Assembly: GCA_964622325.1 (NCBI GenBank)
Contig: CAZUOJ010000001.1
Span: 62,001 to 126,000 of the forward strand
DNA length: 64,000 bases
From: JAJFUB01 sp964622325
GTDB lineage: Bacteria > Armatimonadota > Zipacnadia > Zipacnadales > UBA11051
Direction of reading: 5' to 3'
Shown: positions 24,519 through 34,024 of the stretch, one piece after another
Numbering within the stretch: the first letter of the stretch is position 1
Layout of the letters: every line of letters starts with the position of its first letter
Translations under genes and position numbers: made by a program
The notes under the pieces: model-generated
Database searches by the model: none
The model's input: the letters and a program-made list of their open reading frames with translations, nothing else
What the model was told of the DNA's origin: nothing

Positions 24519-27293
24519 CTAGCTCGCTTGCGCCTGGCGAATCAACTCCAGTTTTTCTTCAATGGCCTGTACTTGCGAGGGCTGCGGCCGCTCCGGCTCG
24601 GGCAGATGTTTCATCAATTGCAGCGCCATTGCATCCCCAATAATTTGCAATGTAGACGCCAGCCATTGTCGTTGATTCAGGCTTCGTTTGGCTTCGCCGC
24701 GGGCGCGCAGCGCCTTTTCCGTAGCGGGCTTTCCGATGGCCGCCAATATCGCCGCGGCCCACACGCGCGTCTGCTCATCCGGAGAATCCAGTTGTTCAAT
24801 CAGACTGTCCACGGGAATGTCCTGCATATTGGCCAGCGCCGTCGCCGCTGCCAGCCGCAATTGCGGATCAGTGGTCGCTGATGTGACTAATGAGATGAGC
24901 ATTTCGCCGGCCTGGCCCATCTTCTTCTGCACGCCTTCGCCCAGCATCGCCGCCCGCCGCACGCCTATCATGGCAATGGCCTTGGCGGCGGGCAACGCCA
25001 AGGGTTCGCCCGGCTGCAGCAAAGCCTTGATTTTGTCAATCGCTTGTTCATTCGCCACAAAGCCCAGCGCTATCAAAGCATCTGTGCGCACATTGCGGGG
25101 CGCGGCGTTATCCAGCGCCGCCTCCACAAGCACAGGCTGCAAGGATTGCTGGAGCTGCTGTTGTGCCGCTTCGCTGCCCGCGGCCACCTCTCGCAGCAAT
25201 TGATTTGTGATGCTGGCTGTCTGGAACACTAGCGCAATGGCGGCCCGGCGCTTGGCATCTGTATCCTCTTTGTGCAAAAGCTCTTGCAACAATTTTTGCA
25301 CGGGATCCATTCGCCAATTTTTGAGCAAAGCCAGCGCCACATCGCGTACTTCTCTTTGCGCATCCTGCAGGCCAGCCACAAGATTCGCCGTCGCCTCCGC
25401 ATAGCCCAAGCGCGCCAGGGCGCGCAGGGCGGCGATGCGCACAATAGCCTCAGGCGCCTCAGCCGCTTTTTGCAGGGGCGGAAGCGCACTCGCCATCCCC
25501 GTCGCGCCCAATGCTCGGGCGGCGCTGGCGCGGGCGGCAGCAGGGGCGGCAGGATTAGCCAGCAGATGGCTGAGCGGCTCCACGGCGGGCTCGCCAATTT
25601 CGCCTAACGCAATGCTGGCCCAATTCCGTACTTGTTCATTCCCTGAAAGCAGGCTTTGCACAAGCCCAGGCACGGCGGGCGCGCCAATGCGTGTAAGCGC
25701 CATCTGCGCCATATGCCCCACACGCACTTGCGGATGCGCCAGCGCCTTCAGCAGTGTCGGCACTGCGGGCGCGCCGATTTTGGCCAACGCATCCCGCGCC
25801 GCATAATACACTTGCCATTTATCATCCGTCAAAGCCGCGGCTAAGGCCGGAAGCACTTGTTGCGCCGCCGCCACGAGCGAAGACACGGAAGCATTGCGCA
25901 GGGCATCAGACGCCACTTGCCGCACTTCAGGCGACCCCGGATCGCGCAACGCTGCCGCCAAAAACACAATGGCTTCCGGCCCGCCAATTTGGGCCACTGT
26001 TTGCGTGGCTAACAAACGCACTTCCGGATTCGGCGAAGCCAGAGCCGGCTTCAGCGGCGGCACGGATAGAGCGCCGATACGAATCAGCGCCGTCGAAATC
26101 TCCCGCGAGGCGCCCGAGACATTCGCTATAAGCATCGCCGCCATTTTCTCCGCCGCAGCCTTGGCTTCCGCAATCTTATAGGTTTTGGGATCAGGCGGGG
26201 GCGGGGCAGCGGGGGCGGCCGCGCCTGTTGCGCCCGTGGCTGTAGCCGGCGTTGCGGGCGTTGCTGGGGCCGGCGGCGTTGCTAATTTGGCCGCAGCCTC
26301 GCGCACATCGGCGCCAAGGACTTTCCCCAGGGCTTCCGCTGCCGCTTGCCGCACGCCCATATGCGCATCGTCCAGACGCGCCATTAATACAGGCGTGGCA
26401 TTGTGCAGAAGCGCTAGGGCTCCCAGAGCGCCAATGGCCGCCGTCGCCTTCCGGCGAACGCCCCAATCCGGATCCTTCGTCGCGGCCACTAGTGGCCCCA
26501 CAACTTGCGGCGCCTCTTCTGGCTTGAGTCCGGCCCCGATTGTGCCCAGCATTGTCGCCGCTTGCCCCCGCACATCGGGCGATTTATAAACTAATAGCTC
26601 CTTCGTTATCGCCTCGACGGCGTTGATTTTCATATTGAGCAGTGATGTAATGGCGCAATCCCGTTCACGATTATATTCAGCCGGCTCTTGGCCCGGCCGT
26701 GGCTCGCCGCGCTGAATGATTTTTACAAGCTCATGCGTCACGGGCTTGCCAATCCCTCCAAATACTGTCGCCACGCCAGTGCGAATGTAATCATCCCAGG
26801 CGCCCATCAGAGGCAGCAAATAGGGGATTGTCGGTTCGCCAATCGCTGTCAGCACGCCCGGAGCGCCTGCCCGCACGGCCGCATCTTTGTCTGTCAACGC
26901 CTCCACAAGCGGCGGAATGGCTAAGGCCCCAAAACGAGCGACAACAGCCTGAATGCGCGGCTGCACAGGCGCATCCACTACTGTCCAGCAGCTCATAAGC
27001 TGAAACAGAGCTTTTTCGGTGCCAATAAAGCTCACGGCTTCCACGACATAATCCTGGATCCAGCGGGGCTGATTCGCCACGGCCTCCTGCAGTTTTTGCG
27101 TCTCAATAAGCCGATTTACGGCCGCCAGGCGCTGCACGGGAGAGCCGTATGCAATTTGATGGCGTAAACGATTGATTTCTCCTCGCCGCCCACTGGCATA
27201 AATAATCAGACACAGGGCTAATCCCGCCAAAATGATGCGCGTTATTTGCCGCCTGAGCTGTTCGTCCACGGGCTTCAACTCCTCCTGCTTCAC
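24519..27293 (-). CDS. Large membrane-anchored HEAT-repeat protein (first gene of cluster)
   Basis: The 924-residue protein starts with an amphipathic N-terminus and one transmembrane helix (about residues 17-34, ITRIILAGLALCLIIYAS). More than fifteen HEAT repeats follow, for example IPPLVEALTDKDAAVRAGAP and IGAPAVPTLLKALAHPQVRV. An Ala/Pro/Thr-rich linker (about residues 338-365) divides the array in two. No enzyme domain is visible. The array probably forms a long curved surface outside the cytoplasmic membrane. Low-complexity GC-rich sequence produces many open antisense frames here that are not genes. Confidence 0.78.
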   Translation of the reverse strand: MKQEELKPVDEQLRRQITRIILAGLALCLIIYASGRRGEINRLRHQIAYGSPVQRLAAVNRLIETQKLQEAVANQPRWIQDYVVEAVSFIGTEKALFQLMSCWTVVDAPVQPRIQAVVARFGALAIPPLVEALTDKDAAVRAGAPGVLTAIGEPTIPYLLPLMGAWDDYIRTGVATVFGGIGKPVTHELVKIIQRGEPRPGQEPAEYNRERDCAITSLLNMKINAVEAITKELLVYKSPDVRGQAATMLGTIGAGLKPEEAPQVVGPLVAATKDPDWGVRRKATAAIGALGALALLHNATPVLMARLDDAHMGVRQAAAEALGKVLGADVREAAAKLATPPAPATPATPATATGATGAAAPAAPPPPDPKTYKIAEAKAAAEKMAAMLIANVSGASREISTALIRIGALSVPPLKPALASPNPEVRLLATQTVAQIGGPEAIVFLAAALRDPGSPEVRQVASDALRNASVSSLVAAAQQVLPALAAALTDDKWQVYYAARDALAKIGAPAVPTLLKALAHPQVRVGHMAQMALTRIGAPAVPGLVQSLLSGNEQVRNWASIALGEIGEPAVEPLSHLLANPAAPAAARASAARALGATGMASALPPLQKAAEAPEAIVRIAALRALARLGYAEATANLVAGLQDAQREVRDVALALLKNWRMDPVQKLLQELLHKEDTDAKRRAAIALVFQTASITNQLLREVAAGSEAAQQQLQQSLQPVLVEAALDNAAPRNVRTDALIALGFVANEQAIDKIKALLQPGEPLALPAAKAIAMIGVRRAAMLGEGVQKKMGQAGEMLISLVTSATTDPQLRLAAATALANMQDIPVDSLIEQLDSPDEQTRVWAAAILAAIGKPATEKALRARGEAKRSLNQRQWLASTLQIIGDAMALQLMKHLPEPERPQPSQVQAIEEKLELIRQAQAS

Positions 27294-27482
27294 ACACAGG
27301 CGCCGCCGCCTGCTGATTGAGAATGATTCAGCAAACTGCTTATTTTATTTTTCTTCCCCAAAAGATTAAAGCCTGCTTTGTACAGTCGTTTCTCCCTAAT
27401 TTTTCCCGATTCCTGCTTTTTTAGCAATAGCCCTGCCCAGATTTTTTCGCCGCGGCCCGAATTTGTTTCTTTTCGCCAGCCG

Positions 27483-29054
27483 TTACATTGTGTCCAAAAG
27501 CCTCCAAAAAGCCGTCGCCGCCTCAGAAAAGCTAAAGCCATGTCCTCCCATCAGCGTCAATAAGCCGTCAAAGGAGCGGCAGCGTAAAATGGATATAAGC
27601 TCCTTGACTTCTCCTTGGCCGCGGCCGGGCACTGTCTCCGCTGGCCAGCCTGGCCGCCGGCAGCCATCCGCCAACATCAATTGCACTGTATAGCGCTTTA
27701 ATTTCCCGCGCGTCCATGTCTTCAAAAAAGGATTCTCCCCCACATAGGCAAAATGACGCGGATTAAACGAAAAGCGAACCGCCGGATGATTGACTTCCTG
27801 CAATATAGCCGCACAGCTGGCACTATCTCGCCACAGCCCGGCCGCATGATTTTCAAGGAGCAAAATAATGTGATGCTGAGCGGCCACATTAGCGAGATTC
27901 TGGAGAGCCGCCACGGCGCGGGGCATTTTTTCCGCTATCTCTGCCTCACTGGCTATCCAGGGCGGCAATTTGAAATATTCTGGCGCCAGCGCCTCCGCTT
28001 GCCGTAGCGTCTGTTCCAGCTTCTCTGCCTGTTCCGCCGCCGACGCTTCCCAATTGATTGCGCAGGGCCATACAGCCACATGGCAGTTAGCTTCCTGGAT
28101 TTGCGCACAAAAATGGGCGAAAGCTTCCGGGCCGGCCTGTTCCAGGGATTGCACAAGCTGGGAAGAAATTTCCAGCGTCTCAATGCCTTCAGCTTTTATA
28201 TCCCACAGGGCATTGCCGATTTCATCAGGCGGATATATGCCTGAAAGCAAGCCGCTGAGCGTAAAATCTTCGCCTAAAAGGCGTGCGCGTTTTATCTCCG
28301 CTCGCTGCTTCACACAATCCTCACAATGCGGATTGTCACAAAGCACGGCTGCGGGATTTTTCTGCAAAGCCTCCACAGCCAGCCGCAGAACTTCTGAAGC
28401 CTTCATCAGCCGACAAACCGCTTTGCCGATCCGTCCAATCCGCATCGCCCCGGCTTCTAAAAAGAGCCGATCCAGCTGGATAAAATCCCTGTGGGGGCCC
28501 GGGAATTGCTCCAGCACTTTTGTTTGCCGCACGCCCTGCTCATCGTAATAATCCCGCATAATTGTATTCAAATAGGGGCTTCCTACGAGCTCTTCGGCTA
28601 AATGCAGCAATGTATTGCGATCCTGATCGCAGCCGATAAAAAGCAAATAGCCATTTTCGTGTTTGGCGACGCGCCCCCAGGGCGATTCGGGGCCAATGGC
28701 TGTGGGCTGATTGATGTGGCCGGCTAAAATCTCGGCGGCTTTAGGCCCCACGCCAGCGGCAGAATGTGTCGGATGTATGCTCCGTATTGTTTCGGGCCGC
28801 CGCCAAAAACGATCCGTTATGGCTCCCACTGTGGAAGGTGTCTCATGAACATTGAATACGGCTGCGCTGCCCATCGCCGGCATTAAGATTGTGCCCGTAG
28901 GCCCGACAGCCTCAATTAGCGCATCTATCACAGTGTCGGCCCCGCCCTCTACATAGCCCAGCGCCGAGAGGGAAGAATGTACCATTAATATCATTCCAGG
29001 CTCCACGCCTAATTCTTGAAGCCCCTGTTTGATCTCTTCTTTCGTCAATGCCAT
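27483..29054 (-). CDS. Fusion: AAC(3)-like N-acetyltransferase + TIM-barrel sugar isomerase domain
   Basis: From the ATG at 29054 (GGAGTGG upstream) the 523-residue protein has two domains. Residues 1 to about 250 follow the aminoglycoside 3-N-acetyltransferase (YokD/AAC(3)) family: MILMVHSSLSALGYVEGGAD, GPTGTILMPAM, and SIHPTHSAAGVGPKA with the catalytic His, then ESPWGRVAKHENGYLLFIG. Residues from about 270 resemble AP-endonuclease-2/sugar phosphate isomerase TIM barrels: LSGIYPPDEIGNALWDIKAEG, HHIILLLENHAA and VRFSFNPRHFAYVGENPF. A CDNPHCEDC stretch at the joint could bind metal. Family members with the acetyltransferase fold are often not resistance enzymes; an acetyl-sugar substrate is plausible but unproven. 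Confidence 0.78.
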   Translation of the reverse strand: MALTKEEIKQGLQELGVEPGMILMVHSSLSALGYVEGGADTVIDALIEAVGPTGTILMPAMGSAAVFNVHETPSTVGAITDRFWRRPETIRSIHPTHSAAGVGPKAAEILAGHINQPTAIGPESPWGRVAKHENGYLLFIGCDQDRNTLLHLAEELVGSPYLNTIMRDYYDEQGVRQTKVLEQFPGPHRDFIQLDRLFLEAGAMRIGRIGKAVCRLMKASEVLRLAVEALQKNPAAVLCDNPHCEDCVKQRAEIKRARLLGEDFTLSGLLSGIYPPDEIGNALWDIKAEGIETLEISSQLVQSLEQAGPEAFAHFCAQIQEANCHVAVWPCAINWEASAAEQAEKLEQTLRQAEALAPEYFKLPPWIASEAEIAEKMPRAVAALQNLANVAAQHHIILLLENHAAGLWRDSASCAAILQEVNHPAVRFSFNPRHFAYVGENPFLKTWTRGKLKRYTVQLMLADGCRRPGWPAETVPGRGQGEVKELISILRCRSFDGLLTLMGGHGFSFSEAATAFWRLLDTM

Positions 29055-29171
29055 CGTCCGTCCACTCCATTTTTCCCAGGAAAACACAACAAAAAAATTA
29101 ATTATCTTGTTTGGCACAATTGCTGCTTGCGCGTCCGCGAAAGAATAAAATTATCGCTTTAAAGTTTTGTG

Positions 29172-29540
29172 TTATTCTCGTCGCCTTGTCATCTCCACTT
29201 CCGCGTGATCCACAAGGCCTCCTAACGGCACGCTTTGCTTGCGCACGCGCACTGTGACTTCATCCACTTCAAATTGCGCTAAAATTGCCTGCGCCACATC
29301 ATGCGCCAGAGCTTCCATAAGCTGATAATGGCGCCCCGCCTCAATGCGGCGCACAAGCTCATACACGGCTTTATAGTCCACTGTTTTCGTCAGATCATCC
29401 GTACGGCCCGCTTCTGTTAAATCACGCACTAATTCCAAATCCATCGCAAAACGTCCGCCTAGACGCCTTTCCGAATCCTCCACGCCATGATGGCCGTAAA
29501 AACTGATATTCACAAGCCGAATGCAATCCCGCTGTTTCAT
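29172..29540 (-). CDS. folB: Dihydroneopterin aldolase
   Basis: FolB cleaves 7,8-dihydroneopterin to 6-hydroxymethyl-dihydropterin and glycolaldehyde in folate synthesis. The 122-residue length fits. FYGHHGVEDSERRLGGRF is the active-site N-terminal signature, DYKAVYELVRRI and LMEALAHDVAQAIL hold the conserved Glu and the helix of the T-fold, and VRVRKQSVPLGGLVDHAEVE ends the fold with the active-site Lys. Its ATG overlaps the stop of the formyl-THF cyclo-ligase gene (ATGA), showing translational coupling. Confidence 0.93.
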   Translation of the reverse strand: MKQRDCIRLVNISFYGHHGVEDSERRLGGRFAMDLELVRDLTEAGRTDDLTKTVDYKAVYELVRRIEAGRHYQLMEALAHDVAQAILAQFEVDEVTVRVRKQSVPLGGLVDHAEVEMTRRRE

Positions 29541-30133
29541 TGTTCCGCTCTGATCAGGCGCTTTTCCGTCACGATGTACGGCACTGATATATCCTCATCC
29601 TCTGTCGGCACATGAGGCACAATTTGCAATTCAAAAGCCGCCGCCACAATTTGCTCCGGCGCCATACGCGGCTTCAGCCGCGCCAAAAGCCGATCGTAAA
29701 AGCCGCCGCCATAGCCCAGACGATGCCCTTGCATATCAAAAGCCACGCCAGGAATCAAGGCGAATTCAATTTCCTCGGGCGTGGCTAAACGACAACATTC
29801 TGGCCGTGGCTCCGTAATGCCCCATACGCCAGGCGCTGTATCTCTCTCCCGATCCACAATTTCATATAATTGCAATGTCCGTGAGGCATTATGCACTTTC
29901 GGCAAAAGCAGCCGTTTGCCCTGCCGAAACAATTCGGCTATAAAATCGTGCGTCATGACTTCGCTGCGAAAACAAGCATAGACAAGAAGCGTTTGGGCAT
30001 TTTGCACAGCCGGCATAGCCAATAAGGCTTCTGTAATAGGCTTGCTCAACGCTTCTCGTTCCGCCGGCGACAAAGCATCACGGCGCGCTAATATTTCTTT
30101 TCGCAAGGCGGCTTTACATTCCTGGATTGCCAT
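29537..30133 (-). CDS. 5-formyltetrahydrofolate cyclo-ligase
   Basis: This enzyme converts 5-formyl-THF to 5,10-methenyl-THF with ATP. The ATG at 30133 gives 198 residues: KAALRKEILARRDALSPAER is the N-terminal ATP/substrate helix, then VYACFRSEVMTHDFI, LLLPKV, and the C-terminal signature IPGVAFDMQGHRLGYGGGFYDRLL. An earlier in-frame start (30187) runs into folP coding sequence and is rejected. The gene begins one base after the folP stop and overlaps folB, so the three make a compact folate operon. Confidence 0.9.
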   Translation of the reverse strand: MAIQECKAALRKEILARRDALSPAEREALSKPITEALLAMPAVQNAQTLLVYACFRSEVMTHDFIAELFRQGKRLLLPKVHNASRTLQLYEIVDRERDTAPGVWGITEPRPECCRLATPEEIEFALIPGVAFDMQGHRLGYGGGFYDRLLARLKPRMAPEQIVAAAFELQIVPHVPTEDEDISVPYIVTEKRLIRAEQ

Positions 30134-30134
30134 T

Positions 30135-31343
30135 TTAAGCTGTCGTGTTGCGTTGTACAATAGCGTCAGCCACACGCGCCACATCAATCATTGCCGCGAC
30201 ATCATGAACACGCAAGATGTGAGCGCCATTTAGCACGCCAATGGCGCACATTGCCGCTGTGCCCCAGATACGTTGTTCGACAGGCTTGCCTGTAATCTCG
30301 CCAATTGTCCTTTTGCGAGAGGGGCCCAGGAGAATGGGACGTCCCAGACTCCGAAATTCGCTAAGCCGGCGCACAAGCTCTAAATTGTGCTCGCGTGTTT
30401 TCCCAAAGCCAAAGCCTGGATCAATGATGATATGCTCTTCTTTAATGCCTGCTTCCGTAGCCGCTTCGATGCGATCGGCCAAGAACTCATAAACTTCCTT
30501 CATAACATCTTCGTAATGGGGATTTTCCTGCATTGTGCGCGGCTCGCCCTGCATATGCATAATGATGACGGGTACGCCTGCTTCCGCCGCCAGCTCCAGC
30601 ATCCCAGGCCGGCGCAGGCCATACACATCATTGATGATGGACGCGCCAGCGGAAAGCGCCAGCCGACAGACTTCTGGCTTACTGGAATCAATAGATATGG
30701 GCACATCCACGCGCGCAGCTAATCCTTCAAGGACAGGAAGAACGCGCTGTAGCTCTTCTTCTGCCGAAACGCCCAGGCTGCCCGGACGCGTCGATTCCCC
30801 GCCCACATCTAAAATGTCCGCCCCTGCTGCCACAAAATCCACGCCCTGCTGAATTGCTGCTTGGACATTTGCCCCCAGTCCGTCTCCGGAAAATGAATCC
30901 GGAGTCATATTAATTATGCCCATGATCCGTGTGCGTGTAAAATCCAGATCAAAATGGCGCCAACGCAACGGCGGCGGCGTTTGGGCATGGCATGCTAAGA
31001 CACGTTCAATTTCTTTTCCAATGGCTTGCAAGCCGAAAGGCTCATTGGCCAGTCTCGGCACAAGACGCGCAAAATGCCGCGCATCGCCTATCAGCAAGAC
31101 AGGCCGCGGCGTATCATCAAAAGCGGCCACATGCCGGGACACACAGGCCTCGCCGCCCAGGCTGAGCATAAGCTGTTTGAGAACAGCTGCCGCCTTCCCG
31201 CGCACATTTTCAAGGCGCAAGAAGATGGGCTGGGCTTTGGGGGCCATTATTCGTATGCCCTCGGGAGCTACGCCCACACGCGCCATTTCCCGAGCAATTT
31301 CTTCTGGCGAAGATAAATTCAACAAGCGCACGTAATGTGACAT
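30135..31343 (-). CDS. folP: Dihydropteroate synthase with N-terminal extension
   Basis: FolP joins p-aminobenzoate with hydroxymethyl-dihydropterin diphosphate. From the ATG at 31343 the protein is 402 residues, while typical FolP is about 270-280. The catalytic TIM barrel begins near residue 130 with TRIMGIINMTPDSFSGDG, then GADILDVGGESTRPGS, ISIDSSKPEVCRLAL, SIINDVYGL, IIDPGFGFGKT and RPILLGPSRKRTIGE. The N-terminal part (about 1-125) contains LLNLSSPEEIAREMARVGV and EGIRIMAPKAQPIFLRL, a module seen in longer FolP forms of Firmicutes-like and deep-branching bacteria. The frame runs further upstream to 31568, but that stretch is AT-rich and non-conserved. Confidence 0.92.
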   Translation of the reverse strand: MSHYVRLLNLSSPEEIAREMARVGVAPEGIRIMAPKAQPIFLRLENVRGKAAAVLKQLMLSLGGEACVSRHVAAFDDTPRPVLLIGDARHFARLVPRLANEPFGLQAIGKEIERVLACHAQTPPPLRWRHFDLDFTRTRIMGIINMTPDSFSGDGLGANVQAAIQQGVDFVAAGADILDVGGESTRPGSLGVSAEEELQRVLPVLEGLAARVDVPISIDSSKPEVCRLALSAGASIINDVYGLRRPGMLELAAEAGVPVIIMHMQGEPRTMQENPHYEDVMKEVYEFLADRIEAATEAGIKEEHIIIDPGFGFGKTREHNLELVRRLSEFRSLGRPILLGPSRKRTIGEITGKPVEQRIWGTAAMCAIGVLNGAHILRVHDVAAMIDVARVADAIVQRNTTA

Positions 31344-31524
31344 AGATTTCTTAATTTCTTTTTTTCTGTTGGTTGATGTTGTATAATTTGTGTGATAATG
31401 TTCTTTCTCTTTCCTTGTTTTTGAGAGCATGCGATACAAATAAGGACGCCAATTATTGCGTTTGATATGTTGCAAAAAGCGTCCTGCGGAACAAATTAAA
31501 GCCTGATGGCTGTATTTTGGGGCC

Positions 31525-32772
31525 TTATTTCCCCATGTTCTTTTCCTTTTCCGGATATTCCCGCGCAAATGTATTGTAGCCTTTTAGGGAAATCCATTCT
31601 GTTTTTAAAGCCCAGGGAGCGCCTAAATCGCTATATGTTTTTCCTTCAGCATAGCCTTCATCGAGCAAATCGCTAATGCCGTTTAACCCCGTAAATATAG
31701 AATTTCCCTGCGCTTCTCTTGTCACAAATTCCGTAGGAATATCTGCAGGCTGTTGAGCCGATTCCCAGGCGCCATTAAGGGCTAGCACATACGGCCTTGT
31801 CATAGCTAAAGGGCAATTTAATTCTTGATCCAGGCCTTGCAAAAAACGCAGACAATTGCGAAAGACTTCATCATGCTCACGCCGGCCGTCATCGGGGATA
31901 ATTTCTCTTGTGCCGTCTTTCCATGTGATTGTCGCCTCGCCACTTATAGCCCAATCTATTATGGCTTTTTCTGTAAAAATACGGCTCCAAGGCCCGCGGG
32001 ATTTCCATCCCGCTAGCGTAACGAGATACACAATTTCTACATTTGCATCTGTGCGGACACAAACGGCGGCTGTATCTTCGCTGGGAATAGGATGGGCATG
32101 ATACAATTCGCCGCGTACTGACAGAGGCTGCGCCGCCTGGCCCCATTTATCAGAAGCCCAATATAAGGCATTAAACAAATAATGCGCTAAGGCATTACAT
32201 ACGGCTCCATCCAGGCAATATTTTCCCTGATGAATGATTTTGCCCGCCCACGCATTGCGGGCATAATAGGCGTCATCCCGGAGCCATTCAGCCATGACAT
32301 AAATGCGTTGCACACGGCCCAGCTTGCCCTCGCAAATGAGCTTTTTTATGGCGCGCACTGTGCATTTAGACTGATTCTGAAATCCCACACAGCAAATTTT
32401 TCCGCTTTGTTGTTCGGCTTGCAGCATAGCGTCAAGCTGCTGGATAACAGGCGCTGGCGGCTTCTCTAAAAGCACATTGTAGCCCGCTTGAAGCGCGGCA
32501 ATCGTCATTTCGGCATGATCCGGAATAGCCACAGGCAAAGCAATGAGCTGTGTGTGCCCTTTTTCCGCAGCCAGCATTTCTTCATAGGATTGATATACAA
32601 TAACGCCTCGAGATTGATAATCAGAAACAGCCTCCGCATATACATCTGGCCGCCGAATAACAGCACATGTTTGTTTCGCTAAGCCTTCCTGTTCCATTTG
32701 TCTTATGGAACGCAAATGGCTGGCCGCGAAGTTGTTAGTGCCGACGAGACATATTGTAATGGCGTCTGCCAA
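31525..32772 (-). CDS. Gfo/Idh/MocA-family oxidoreductase
   Basis: This 415-residue NAD(P)-dependent sugar oxidoreductase has an N-terminal Rossmann domain, ICLVGTNNFAASHLRSI, and the conserved AGYNVLLEKPPAPVI segment with the catalytic-site Lys-Pro. A C-terminal alpha/beta substrate domain follows. The usual GxGxxG reads GTNNFA, a departure shared by some family branches. It starts with TTG (complement of 32770-32772) behind AGGAGGGG. It lies 39 bases after another member of the same family in the same direction, so the two may act on one sugar route. The substrate is unknown. Confidence 0.85.
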   Translation of the reverse strand: MADAITICLVGTNNFAASHLRSIRQMEQEGLAKQTCAVIRRPDVYAEAVSDYQSRGVIVYQSYEEMLAAEKGHTQLIALPVAIPDHAEMTIAALQAGYNVLLEKPPAPVIQQLDAMLQAEQQSGKICCVGFQNQSKCTVRAIKKLICEGKLGRVQRIYVMAEWLRDDAYYARNAWAGKIIHQGKYCLDGAVCNALAHYLFNALYWASDKWGQAAQPLSVRGELYHAHPIPSEDTAAVCVRTDANVEIVYLVTLAGWKSRGPWSRIFTEKAIIDWAISGEATITWKDGTREIIPDDGRREHDEVFRNCLRFLQGLDQELNCPLAMTRPYVLALNGAWESAQQPADIPTEFVTREAQGNSIFTGLNGISDLLDEGYAEGKTYSDLGAPWALKTEWISLKGYNTFAREYPEKEKNMGK

Positions 32773-32811
32773 TTTTCCCCTCCTGAGAACAAAATTATTA
32801 TTTGTAAAGAC

Positions 32812-33873
32812 TCAGATATTGCCGCGTTGTCGTTCATAATTTAAAGCGGCTTCGCTGCGAATGTCATAAGCGGGCTCATTTACAGCTAATGTACCGTCCT
32901 GCACCATTTCTATTAAAGGCGATGTGAGCTTGTCAAAAGGCGGCGTAATAAAAGCGCGACGCCGCGCCGACTCATAAATTGCCATCATAATTTCTTCTGT
33001 GATTATAGTGCGGCGGCCAGAATTGCGATGCTCAGGGCCGCCTTCTATCCAGGCAATCAGTTCGTGCACAGGAGACGGCTGGGCGGATAGGGGCAATTCC
33101 TGCCAGCCATGAGCGCTGCTATTCAGCATCCGCGCGAATCGGGAATTGACTAGGATAATGCCTTCTGGCCCACAGATTTGATAGGCAGTGCTGGCGCGTT
33201 CTTCGCCCAGCATATCTACTTCCAATACTAGTTCGTGATTCCCTTCAAAACGAATGATTGCCGCAGCTTTATCTTCGGCCGGCAGCCCCCGTTCATAACG
33301 ATTTGTTGTGCGTTCTATTTGGCCAAAAACGCCTGTCCACATTGGATCATTTAACAGCCAACGAAACAAATCAATCCCATGGCAGCCATTATTCAACAGC
33401 CCGCCGCCTGTCCGCCAAAACAATGTTACAGGCGATCCAATAGCCCCTTGCGCAATAGCTTCTTTGGCCGCCATATAGGAGGGCACAAAGCGCAATTGAT
33501 GATGGATGGCCAATTTGGCCCCGTATCGTTCGGCGGCCTTGAGCATCGCCCGCGCTTCTCCCAAATCACGCCCCATAGGCTTTTCCGCCAAAATGCCTTT
33601 TACGCCTGCCTCCGCGGCGGCAATGCTTATTTCCGCATGTGTGCCGTGCCATGTGCAGATGCTGACGAGATCGGGCTGCTCCTGAGCCAATAATTCCCGA
33701 TAATCTTCGTAGCTTTTTCCAACATTGAATTGTTCACAAAAGCCCCGCAATTTTTCGGGATCAATATCACAAGCCGCCACAATCTCTGTACGGGGATTTT
33801 CCACATAATATTTGGCATGTGTCCGCGAAATGCCGCCTGTGCCTACGAAAGCTACACGATAAATCTTCGACAT
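32812..33873 (-). CDS. Gfo/Idh/MocA-family oxidoreductase
   Basis: The 353-residue protein starts with the Rossmann motif VAFVGTGGISRTHAKYY and IVAACDIDPEKLRGFCEQF, then VSICTWHGTHAEISI and ILAEKPMGRDLGEA, the EKP motif near residue 98. The C-terminal domain includes HHQLRFVPSYMAAKEAI and GCHGIDLFRWLL, the usual place of the catalytic His/Asp. Inositol, glucose or acidic sugar dehydrogenases are possible. The ATG has GGGAGACTAGG upstream. The first gene of a two-gene unit with the next oxidoreductase. Confidence 0.9.
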   Translation of the reverse strand: MSKIYRVAFVGTGGISRTHAKYYVENPRTEIVAACDIDPEKLRGFCEQFNVGKSYEDYRELLAQEQPDLVSICTWHGTHAEISIAAAEAGVKGILAEKPMGRDLGEARAMLKAAERYGAKLAIHHQLRFVPSYMAAKEAIAQGAIGSPVTLFWRTGGGLLNNGCHGIDLFRWLLNDPMWTGVFGQIERTTNRYERGLPAEDKAAAIIRFEGNHELVLEVDMLGEERASTAYQICGPEGIILVNSRFARMLNSSAHGWQELPLSAQPSPVHELIAWIEGGPEHRNSGRRTIITEEIMMAIYESARRRAFITPPFDKLTSPLIEMVQDGTLAVNEPAYDIRSEAALNYERQRGNI

Positions 33874-34024
33874 CCTAGTCTCCCGAAGAAAGCTGTGATT
33901 TTAATTCTTTAAGGGCACACATAATCCTTTGCCTGCTTTTTATTGAGATGACATTTCAATTAGAATGCTTCTTAATGCCCGTAAGTTTTGTGATTTTTAG
34001 GATAAAAATCAAGCTGAAGAATAT

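Noticed and set aside
24519..27293. Many long open frames on the strand opposite the large HEAT-repeat gene
   Set aside because: They mirror the repetitive Ala-rich codons (GCN/GGC) of the real gene, lack ribosome sites and show no family motifs.
27483..28300. The fusion gene as an aminoglycoside-resistance determinant
   Set aside because: Family resemblance alone does not show resistance; there is no mobile context and the fused barrel points to metabolism.
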